A stretch of 9,003 nt of DNA from an uncultured Faecalibacterium sp. (GTDB lineage Bacteria; Bacillota; Clostridia; Oscillospirales; Ruminococcaceae): NCBI GenBank assembly GCA_937915335.1, contig CALDLZ010000180.1, positions 1 through 9,003 on the forward strand, written 5' to 3'. This document shows positions 1 to 6,178 of this stretch, in pieces. The notes beneath the pieces are model-generated. The model searched no databases, was not told the DNA's origin, and was given only the letters and a program-made list of their open reading frames with translations. Both the position numbers and the translations under genes were made by a program. Numbering within the stretch: position 1 is the stretch's first letter; the number at the start of each line of letters is the position of its first letter.

Positions 1-1763
1 GGGCCCCTATGCGTGGTGCGGTTCTGCTGGAGGGCGAGGATCTGACCACCTATACCGGCAACGCCCGGGCCCGGAAGCTGGCCCTGATGCTGCCCCATAC
101 CCGCCGCACCGAGCTGACCACCTGCTTTGAATTTGCCGCTGCCGGGCGCATCCCCTATACCGGGCGGCTGGGCATCCTGTCCGATGCCGACAATCAGGCC
201 GTGCGGGACGCGCTGGAATTGGTGGGGGCGGCCCAGCTTGCCGACCGGGACTTTAACTGCATCAGCGACGGCCAGCGCCAGCGTATCCTGCTGGCCCGGG
301 CCATCTGCCAGCAGCCAAAAGTTTTGCTGTTGGACGAGCCTACCTCTTTTCTGGACATCAAGGGCAAGATCGAGCTGCTGACCATTCTGCAAAAGCTGGC
401 CCATGAGCAGGGGCTGGCCGTCATTGTCAGCCTGCACGAGCTGGACATGGCGCAGAAAATTTCCGACGTGGTGGTCTGTGTGTTCCCGCACAGTGTCTCG
501 GGTATCCTGCCTCCGAAGGAAGCCTTTGTCCCGGAGAATATCCGGGCATTGTACAGCCTGACCAAAGAGCAGTACGAGGCCGTGTTCGGCCCCGAAAAGC
601 CCGCCAAGCCCAAGTTTGAGCACTATATCCGCAGCGGGCAGAAGCTGCTTCGGTGCGGATATACCACCGGCACCTGTGCGGCGCTGGGAGCGGCGGGTGC
701 CGCCCGGCTTCTGCTGACGGGCCATGCCCCCGAGAGCGTCGCCCTGCGCACGCCCAAGGGCATCGTGGTGGAGGTAGCCCCGCTGTACTGCCGTACCATC
801 AGCACCGGAACCGGTGCCGAGTGCGCCATTGAGAAGGATGGCGGCGATGATGTGGATGTGACCACCGGTCTGCCTGTCATTGCCACTGTGGAGTTACTGC
901 CCGATACCATTGACATCCGCATTTCCGGCGGTAAAGGTGTGGGCCGTGTGACCAGGCCCGGTCTTGACCAGCCGGTGGGTGAAGCCGCCATCAACCATGT
1001 GCCCCGGCAGATGATCGCCGAGGCCCTGCGAAAGGAAGCCGAGAGCGCCTGCTATGCCGGCGGCTTTTCCGTGACCATCTCCATTGAGGGCGGCGAGGAG
1101 GTAGCCAGGCGTACCTTCAACCCCCACATCGGGGTCGAGGGCGGGCTTTCGGTGCTGGGCACCAGCGGCATTGTGGAGCCCATGAGCCAGCAGGCCATTC
1201 TGGATACCATCCAGCTGGAAATGAATCAGGCAGTGCTCCGGGCCGGAAGCCCGAAGCGGCTCATCCTGGCTCCTGGCAATTACGGGCTGAATTATCTGCA
1301 CGAAACATACCCGGAGTTTAACGAAATTCCGGTGGTGAAAACCTCGAATTTTATCGGCGATACGCTGGACATGGCCGCCGCCGCCCATTTTGAAGAGGTG
1401 CTTCTGGTGGGCCATGTGGGTAAGCTGGTCAAGGTGGCAGGCGGCATTATGAACACCCACTCCCACACCGCTGACTGCCGCACTGAACTGTTCTGCACCC
1501 ATGCGGCGCTCTGCGGGGCCAGCCGGGAGACCTGCGCCGCCCTGATGAACGCCGCCACCACCGATGCCTGTCTCGAAATTCTGGACGGGGTGAATCTTCG
1601 GGCCCCGGTGCTGGGAAGCCTGCTGGGGGCCATCCAGCTTCACCTTGACCGGCGGGCCGGAGGGATGTTCCGGGTGGGTGCGGTGCTGTTTTCCAATCAG
1701 CACGGCCCGCTGGGCCAGACCGAGATGGCAGAACAATTGCTGAATGAATGGAAGGAGCATTGA
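1..1763 (+). CDS. cbiD: ABC transporter ATPase (FecE/BtuD type) fused to CbiD, cobalt-precorrin-5B C1-methyltransferase; 5' partial
   Basis: The frame is open to the window edge, so the start and the Walker A loop lie upstream. Residues are numbered from the internal Met at base 9. Residues 1 to about 190 are the rest of an ABC ATPase: signature SDGQRQR (86-92), Walker B VLLLDEP (105-111), D-loop SFLD (113-116) and H-loop His143. This resembles the iron-siderophore/cobalamin importer class. From about Phe203 the protein is a full-length CbiD of about 380 residues: RCGYTTGTC (215-223), GTSGIVEPMS (384-393), HVGKLVKVAGG (469-479) and THSHTAD (483-489). CbiD transfers the S-adenosylmethionine methyl group to C1 of cobalt-precorrin-5B, directly after CbiG acts. 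No stop codon or start-like ATG separates the modules, so one polypeptide is expected. A start at GTG 582 giving separate CbiD is possible but lacks a good Shine-Dalgarno. The transported substrate is not shown; corrinoid or cobalt is a guess from context. Confidence 0.9.
   Translation, partial: APMRGAVLLEGEDLTTYTGNARARKLALMLPHTRRTELTTCFEFAAAGRIPYTGRLGILSDADNQAVRDALELVGAAQLADRDFNCISDGQRQRILLARAICQQPKVLLLDEPTSFLDIKGKIELLTILQKLAHEQGLAVIVSLHELDMAQKISDVVVCVFPHSVSGILPPKEAFVPENIRALYSLTKEQYEAVFGPEKPAKPKFEHYIRSGQKLLRCGYTTGTCAALGAAGAARLLLTGHAPESVALRTPKGIVVEVAPLYCRTISTGTGAECAIEKDGGDDVDVTTGLPVIATVELLPDTIDIRISGGKGVGRVTRPGLDQPVGEAAINHVPRQMIAEALRKEAESACYAGGFSVTISIEGGEEVARRTFNPHIGVEGGLSVLGTSGIVEPMSQQAILDTIQLEMNQAVLRAGSPKRLILAPGNYGLNYLHETYPEFNEIPVVKTSNFIGDTLDMAAAAHFEEVLLVGHVGKLVKVAGGIMNTHSHTADCRTELFCTHAALCGASRETCAALMNAATTDACLEILDGVNLRAPVLGSLLGAIQLHLDRRAGGMFRVGAVLFSNQHGPLGQTEMAEQLLNEWKEH
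1752..1757 (+). promoter_or_regulatory. Ribosome binding site of cbiF
   Basis: AAGGAG sits 7 bases before the ATG at 1765. It lies inside the last codons of the upstream fused gene. It decides the cbiF start at 1765 over the in-frame ATG at 1744, which has no such site and would add seven residues before the SAM-binding strand. Confidence 0.75.
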
Positions 1764-1764
1764 G

Positions 1765-2523
1765 ATGGTACATTTTGTAGGCGCAGGCCCCGGCGCACCC
1801 GACCTTATCACACAGCGGGGCGCGGCTTTGTTACAGGGGGCGGACTGCATCATTTATGCAGGCAGTCTGGTCAACCCGGCCCTGCTGGGGCTGGCAAAAC
1901 CGGAATGCGCTATCTATAACAGCGCCGAGATGACACTGGAACAGGTGCTGGATGTGATGCGCCGGATGGAAGCCGCCGGGAAAACCACCGTACGGCTCCA
2001 CACCGGCGACCCCTGCCTGTATGGTGCCATCCGGGAGCAGATGGATGCGTTGGATGCCGACAGCATCCCTTATGATGATACCCCGGGCGTTTCCAGCTTC
2101 TGCGGGGCGGCGGCGGCACTGAACGCCGAGTATACCCTGCCCACCGTCAGTCAGACTGTCATCATCACCCGGATGGAGGGCCGTACCCCGGTGCCCGAAA
2201 GGGAGAAGCTGGCCAGCCTTGCCGCCCATGGGGCGACCATGGTGATCTTCCTCTCCATCGGGCTCATCGATAAGGTACAGGAGGCGTTGCTGCAGGGGGC
2301 CTACACGCAGGATACCCCCGCCGCCGTGGTCTATAAGGCCAGCTGGCCGGAACAGAAAATCGTGCGCTGTACCGTTGGAACGCTGGCCGAACGCACCCGT
2401 GCCAACGGCATCACCAAGACGGCCCTCATTGTGGTGGGGGATTTTCTGGGCACCCAATACGAGCGGAGCAAGCTCTATGACCCGACCTTCACCACCGAGT
2501 TCCGTAAGGGGGAAGCCCGATGA
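1765..2523 (+). CDS. cbiF: Cobalt-precorrin-4 C11-methyltransferase CbiF
   Basis: A 252-residue cytoplasmic SAM-dependent methyltransferase of the tetrapyrrole methylase fold, of normal family length. It methylates C11 of cobalt-precorrin-4 to give cobalt-precorrin-5A. Visible motifs are the N-terminal FVGAGPGAPDL loop (4-14), YAGSLVN (31-37), the SAM-site LHTGDPCLYGAI (78-89), a PGVSS segment, and TRMEGRTPVPE (135-145). YAGSLVN and TRMEGRTPVPE separate CbiF/CobM from the other ring methylases. The start at 1765 was chosen because it follows an AAGGAG site and places the first beta strand at the N-terminus. One base separates it from the cbiD stop, and its own stop overlaps the cbiG start as ATGA, so translation is probably coupled. 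Its product is the substrate of CbiG, encoded next. Confidence 0.96.
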   Translation: MVHFVGAGPGAPDLITQRGAALLQGADCIIYAGSLVNPALLGLAKPECAIYNSAEMTLEQVLDVMRRMEAAGKTTVRLHTGDPCLYGAIREQMDALDADSIPYDDTPGVSSFCGAAAALNAEYTLPTVSQTVIITRMEGRTPVPEREKLASLAAHGATMVIFLSIGLIDKVQEALLQGAYTQDTPAAVVYKASWPEQKIVRCTVGTLAERTRANGITKTALIVVGDFLGTQYERSKLYDPTFTTEFRKGEAR

Positions 2524-3518
2524 CCCGCGCTTATCTCGCCTTTACGGAAAAGGGTCTGGCACTGGCCCAAAAGCTTTCCACCGCCCTGCCCGGCACCGTG
2601 GTCCGCTGCGGTCATGGTGGGCCTGGCCTTGCCGAATGGACTGCCGCACAGTTTGCACGGAGCGATGCCCTGATTTTTGTGGGGGCTGTGGGCATTGCGG
2701 TGCGGGCCATCGCCCCCCATTGCCAGAACAAGGCCAGCGACCCCGCCGTGGTGGTGCTGGACGAGTGCGGCCGCTTTGCGGTGCCGCTTCTCTCCGGCCA
2801 TCTGGGCGGTGCCAATGACCTGGCCCGAGCACTGGCGGCAGTCTGCGGGGCGGTGCCGGTCATCACCACGGCCACCGATGCCAACGGTGTGTTTGCCGTG
2901 GACGAGTGGGCCAGGCATCAAAATTGCAGGGTGTTGGAACCGTGCCGCATCAAATGCGTCAGCGGTAAACTGCTGGCTGGAGAGCCGGTATCGTTCTGGT
3001 CGGCGTTTCCCATCGCTGGGCAGGCCCCGGCGGGGGTCATTCCGGCCCAAACGCAGGAAAGTGCGGACTTTGCCCTGACCCTCTTCCCGGCGGGAGAGGC
3101 GCTGCACCTTGTGCCCCGCGTCGGCGTGCTAGGCATCGGGTGCAGGCGGGGCACCCGCACGGATCGGCTGGAAGCAGCCTTTGTGCAGTTCTGTGCGACC
3201 CACAGCCTTGCCGCGGAGTGCGTCACGGCGGCGGCCAGCATCGACCTGAAAGCCGACGAGCCCGGCCTGCTGGAATTTTGCAGGATCCATGGCTGGCCGG
3301 TGCAGTTTTACTCTGCCGAACAGCTGCAGAACGCCCCCGGCCGGTTCACCCCCTCGCCCTTCGTGCAGAGCGTGACCGGCGTGGACAATGTCTGCGAGCG
3401 GGCGGCGGTGTTGGCAGCGGACGGCAGAATCTTTCTCCCGAAACAGGCGGGCGGCGGCGTGACCTTTGCGCTGGCGCTGCGCCCCTTTGCCCCGGATTGG
3501 AGGTGGCAGTATGTCTAA
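2520..3518 (+). CDS. cbiG: Cobalt-precorrin-5A hydrolase CbiG
   Basis: A 332-residue protein. CbiG opens the delta-lactone of cobalt-precorrin-5A and releases the C20/C2 fragment as acetaldehyde, giving cobalt-precorrin-5B for CbiD. This enzyme is a hallmark of the anaerobic pathway. The N-terminal half carries VGAVGIAVRAIAPH (from residue 54) and LLSGHLGGAND (90-100), followed by a variable middle segment. The C-terminal CbiG domain starts at VLGIGCRRGT (203-212) and continues through TAAASIDLKADE and a Ser-Val-Thr-Gly-Val-Asp-Asn segment. The length is close to the roughly 350 residues of enterobacterial CbiG, and both halves are intact. The start ATG overlaps the cbiF stop by 4 bases and follows AAGGGGG (2506-2512). 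The end overlaps cbiH by 8 bases. Confidence 0.95.
   Translation: MTRAYLAFTEKGLALAQKLSTALPGTVVRCGHGGPGLAEWTAAQFARSDALIFVGAVGIAVRAIAPHCQNKASDPAVVVLDECGRFAVPLLSGHLGGANDLARALAAVCGAVPVITTATDANGVFAVDEWARHQNCRVLEPCRIKCVSGKLLAGEPVSFWSAFPIAGQAPAGVIPAQTQESADFALTLFPAGEALHLVPRVGVLGIGCRRGTRTDRLEAAFVQFCATHSLAAECVTAAASIDLKADEPGLLEFCRIHGWPVQFYSAEQLQNAPGRFTPSPFVQSVTGVDNVCERAAVLAADGRIFLPKQAGGGVTFALALRPFAPDWRWQYV
3499..3503 (+). promoter_or_regulatory. Ribosome binding site of cbiH
   Basis: GGAGG lies 7 bases before the ATG at 3511 and inside the end of cbiG. It supports 3511 as the cbiH start over the in-frame ATG at 3466, which would add a 15-residue extension not expected in the family. Confidence 0.75.
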
Positions 3519-4245
3519 AATCGTGTTCGTGGTCGGGCTTGGCCCCGGCGATCCCCAGTTTCTGACCGCACAGGCGCAGAGCGCCTTAACGCAAGCCGAG
3601 GTGCTGTGCGGCTATACGGTCTATCTGGAGCTCGTGCGCCCCTATTTCCCGGACAAAACCTACTATTCCACCGGAATGACCAAGGAGATCGACCGCTGCC
3701 GCTGGGCGCTGGAAACAGCGTGGACTGGTAAGACCGTGGCACTGGTCTGCTCTGGTGACGCGGGCGTGTACGGCATGGCAAGTCCTCTGCTGGAGCTGGC
3801 CGAGGGCTACCCGGAGGTGACCGTGGAGGTAGTGCCCGGCCTGACCGCCGCCCTGAGCGGCGGGGCTGTGTTAGGGGCTCCGCTGGCCCATGATTTCTGT
3901 GTGCTCTCCCTCTCCGACCGGCTCACACCCTGGGCCGTGATCGAGAAACGGCTGGCGGCGGCGGCTATGGGAGATTTTTGCATTGCACTATACAATCCTT
4001 CTTCTAAGGGTAGGCCGGACTATCTGGCGCGGGCGGTGCGCATTCTGATGGAAAATGGCAAAGCACCTGCGACCGTCTGCGGCATCGTGCGGAACATTGG
4101 CCGTGAGGGCCAGACCAGCCGCGTTTTGACGCTGGCCGGGCTGGAAGCCACACCGGTGGATATGTTTACCACCGTATACATCGGCAACGCCGCAACAAAA
4201 CAGCTGAGCGGGCGGATGGTCACGCCGCGGGGGTACCACGCATGA
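3511..4245 (+). CDS. cbiH: Cobalt-precorrin-3 C17-methyltransferase CbiH
   Basis: A 244-residue tetrapyrrole methylase, matching the usual single-domain CbiH of about 240 residues. It methylates C17 of cobalt-factor III/cobalt-precorrin-3 and drives ring contraction with lactone formation, giving cobalt-precorrin-4, the CbiF substrate. Motifs: VVGLGPGDPQFLT at the N-terminus (7-19), GYTVYLELV (from 34), the SAM-binding CSGDAGVYGMAS (80-91), a VVPGLTAAL loop, and YNPSSKGR (161-168). GYxxYL and YNPxSxxR are characteristic of the C17 enzyme. There is no C-terminal iron-sulfur extension of the kind known in some Bacillus CbiH proteins. It overlaps cbiG by 8 bases and cbiJ by 4, so it sits in a translationally coupled chain. 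Confidence 0.96.
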   Translation: MSKIVFVVGLGPGDPQFLTAQAQSALTQAEVLCGYTVYLELVRPYFPDKTYYSTGMTKEIDRCRWALETAWTGKTVALVCSGDAGVYGMASPLLELAEGYPEVTVEVVPGLTAALSGGAVLGAPLAHDFCVLSLSDRLTPWAVIEKRLAAAAMGDFCIALYNPSSKGRPDYLARAVRILMENGKAPATVCGIVRNIGREGQTSRVLTLAGLEATPVDMFTTVYIGNAATKQLSGRMVTPRGYHA

Positions 4246-4979
4246 AGGTGATCGTGTTCAGCGGTACGACCGAGGGCCGCGTCTTTTCCAGGGAACTGGC
4301 CGCACTGGGGGCCGAGGTTCTGGTCAGTGTCGCCACGCCGCTGGGGGCCGAGGAGCAGGGAGAGATGTCCGGGATCACCGTCCACTGCGGGCGGCTGACA
4401 CCGGAGGAGATGACCACTCTTTTGCAGGGGGCAGACCTCTGCGTGGATGCTACCCACCCCTACGCCGTGGATGCCACCAAAAACATCCGCACCGCCTGTA
4501 AAACAGCGGGCATTGAATATCACCGTCTGCTCCGGGCCGAGAGCCCGCTGCCTGCCGGGAGCATGGTATTCGCTTCAGCCGCTCATGCTGCGGAATTTCT
4601 GACTCGGATGCAGGGCAATATCCTGCTTGCCACCGGGGCAAAGGAGCTTTCTGCCTTTGCCGTGCTGGAGCCGGAGCGGCTGTTCCCCCGTGTGCTGCCC
4701 ACCCGGGACGGTATCGCCGCCTGCGAGGGGGCAAACATTCCCCACAAAAATATCATTGCTATGCAGGGGCCATTCTCCTATGCGCTGAACCGGGCGCTGA
4801 TGGAGCAGTTCCACATCCGCTTCCTTGTCACCAAGGACGGCGGCGCGGCGGGCGGCTTTGCCGAAAAGGCCGAGGCTGCGCAGGACACCGGGGCCCAGCT
4901 CGTTGTCATCCGCCGCCCGGCAGAGCAGGGAGAGACCGCCGCGCGGATCCTGGCACGGTGCAGGGAGGTGCTGGGATGA
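4242..4979 (+). CDS. cbiJ: Cobalt-precorrin-6A reductase CbiJ (CobK family)
   Basis: A 245-residue NAD(P)H-dependent reductase that converts cobalt-precorrin-6A to 6B by reducing one ring double bond. The N-terminal nucleotide-binding segment is VIVFSGTTEGR (3-13). The family-defining VDATHPYAVDATKN lies at 68-81, and the C-terminal TKDGGAAGG at 197-205 corresponds to the conserved Thr-Lys-(Asp/Asn) site. The length is normal. The start ATG overlaps the cbiH stop as ATGA. Unlike its neighbours it has no AGGAG-type site: only a G-run (4229-4233) lies upstream, so expression probably relies on reinitiation after cbiH. The name CbiJ is preferred over CobK because the neighbours CbiD, CbiG and CbiH mark the anaerobic route. 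Whether it uses NADH or NADPH cannot be read from the sequence. Confidence 0.94.
   Translation: MKVIVFSGTTEGRVFSRELAALGAEVLVSVATPLGAEEQGEMSGITVHCGRLTPEEMTTLLQGADLCVDATHPYAVDATKNIRTACKTAGIEYHRLLRAESPLPAGSMVFASAAHAAEFLTRMQGNILLATGAKELSAFAVLEPERLFPRVLPTRDGIAACEGANIPHKNIIAMQGPFSYALNRALMEQFHIRFLVTKDGGAAGGFAEKAEAAQDTGAQLVVIRRPAEQGETAARILARCREVLG
4963..4968 (+). promoter_or_regulatory. Ribosome binding site of cbiET
   Basis: GGGAGG lies 7 bases before the ATG at 4976, inside the end of cbiJ. It favours the ATG start over the in-frame GTG at 4958, which lies upstream of this site and would prepend six residues to the first beta strand. Confidence 0.75.
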
Positions 4980-6178
4980 TCACATTGATCGGAATGGGCG
5001 CAGGCACGCCCGAAAGCCTGACCACACAGGGTCTTGCCGTCCTGCAGAACGCAGAGCTGATCTTGGGGGCGAAGCGCCTTTTGGAGCAGCTGCCGCAGGG
5101 CTGCACCGAAAACCGGAAGGCTTTGTATCAGCCCAAGGAGATCCTTGCCGCGCTGGCCGCGAACCCGGGGGCCGAAACCGCCCTCGTGTACAGCGGTGAC
5201 ACCGGGTTTTATTCGGGTGCTGCCCAACTGCTGCCCATGCTGCGGGCCTTTGGCATCTCCTGCCGGGTGCTGCCCGGGCTTTCCAGCGTGCAGCTGCTGG
5301 CCGCTGCTGTGGGCAGGCCGTGGCAGGATTGGAAGCTGGTCTCTGCCCACGGCTGTACCTGCGACCCGGTGGCCGAATGCCTGACCGCCGGGGGCAGACC
5401 CGTGTTCTTCCTGACCGGCGGAACGGAAACGCCCGCCACCCTCTGCGCGGCCCTGACTGCCGCCGGGCTGGGCGATGCCCATGCGCTGGCGGGGGAGAAC
5501 CTGGGCCGGGCGGAGGAGAAAATTTTCTTCGGCACAGCTCAGGAATTTGCGCAGAAGCAGTTTGCTTCCCTGAGTGTACTGCTCATTGAGCATCTGCCCC
5601 AACCGCCCCGGCGGGCGTCCGGTTTCCCGGATGAAGCGTTCATCCGGGGCGAGGTGCCCATGACCAAGCAGGAGGTACGGGCGGCGGCGCTGGCAAAGCT
5701 GGCCGTGAAACCCACCGACATCCTGTGGGATGTGGGCGCGGGCACCGGCAGTGTGAGCGTGGAGCTTGCGCTGGCCGCACCCCGGGGCCGGGTCTGCGCC
5801 GTGGAGTGTGCCCCGGAAGCTTGTGCTCTGATCCGGCAGAACCGGGAAAAGTTTCACGCTTACAATTTGACACTGGTGGAGGGCAGGGCCCCCGCCGCAC
5901 TGGCTGACCTGCCTGCCCCGGATGCCGTGTTCATCGGCGGAACCAAGGGCGGCATGGAAGCCGTGGTGGATACGGTGCTGGAAAAGAATCCGAACGCCCG
6001 CGTCTGCATCTCGGCCATTGCCTTAGAGACCCTGAGCGCCGCCATTGCGGCCCTGACCGCCCACGGCCTTTCCGCTGAGGTGACACAAATTGCCGTCAGC
6101 CGCACGAAACCGGCGGGCAGGCTCCATCTGCTGATGGCCAATAACCCCATCTTTCTTATTACAGGAGAACGCGAATGA
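4976..6178 (+). CDS. cbiET: Fused CbiE-CbiT: cobalt-precorrin-7 C5-methyltransferase / cobalt-precorrin-6B C15-methyltransferase (decarboxylating)
   Basis: A 400-residue two-domain enzyme, equivalent in architecture to CobL of the aerobic pathway. Residues 1 to about 200 are CbiE, a tetrapyrrole methylase with LIGMGAGTPESLT at the start (4-16), VYSGDTGFYSG (71-81) and LPGLSSVQLLA. Residues from about 225 are CbiT, a Rossmann-type methyltransferase with VPMTKQEVR (227-235), the SAM loop WDVGAGTGSVSVE (251-263), an acidic residue in CAVECAPEA after the second strand, and VFIGGTKGGME (from 318). CbiT methylates C15 and decarboxylates the C12 acetate of cobalt-precorrin-6B; CbiE then methylates C5. 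A Pro-rich linker (about 203-222) joins the halves. In Salmonella these are separate genes, while fusions are known in other bacteria. The stop overlaps cbiA as ATGA. Confidence 0.95.
   Translation: MITLIGMGAGTPESLTTQGLAVLQNAELILGAKRLLEQLPQGCTENRKALYQPKEILAALAANPGAETALVYSGDTGFYSGAAQLLPMLRAFGISCRVLPGLSSVQLLAAAVGRPWQDWKLVSAHGCTCDPVAECLTAGGRPVFFLTGGTETPATLCAALTAAGLGDAHALAGENLGRAEEKIFFGTAQEFAQKQFASLSVLLIEHLPQPPRRASGFPDEAFIRGEVPMTKQEVRAAALAKLAVKPTDILWDVGAGTGSVSVELALAAPRGRVCAVECAPEACALIRQNREKFHAYNLTLVEGRAPAALADLPAPDAVFIGGTKGGMEAVVDTVLEKNPNARVCISAIALETLSAAIAALTAHGLSAEVTQIAVSRTKPAGRLHLLMANNPIFLITGERE
6163..6167 (+). promoter_or_regulatory. Ribosome binding site of cbiA
   Basis: AGGAG lies 7 bases before the ATG at 6175, within the last codons of cbiET. 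It confirms the cbiA start in the ATGA overlap. Confidence 0.7.

Noticed and set aside
1744..1764. Upstream ATG for cbiF at 1744
   Set aside because: It has no ribosome binding site and adds seven residues before the conserved first strand; the ATG at 1765 is preceded by AAGGAG at the right distance.
894..1853. 319-codon open frame on the minus strand opposite cbiD
   Set aside because: CbiD motifs on the + strand explain this DNA; the antisense product shows no family resemblance.
2375..2818. 147-codon + strand frame overlapping cbiF and cbiG
   Set aside because: It straddles the cbiF/cbiG junction out of frame and is Arg/Pro/Gly/Cys-rich; both real genes are supported by family motifs.
4778..5857. 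359-codon open frame on the minus strand opposite cbiJ/cbiET
   Set aside because: It spans a gene boundary of the real genes and has low-complexity composition without motifs; it is a shadow frame.
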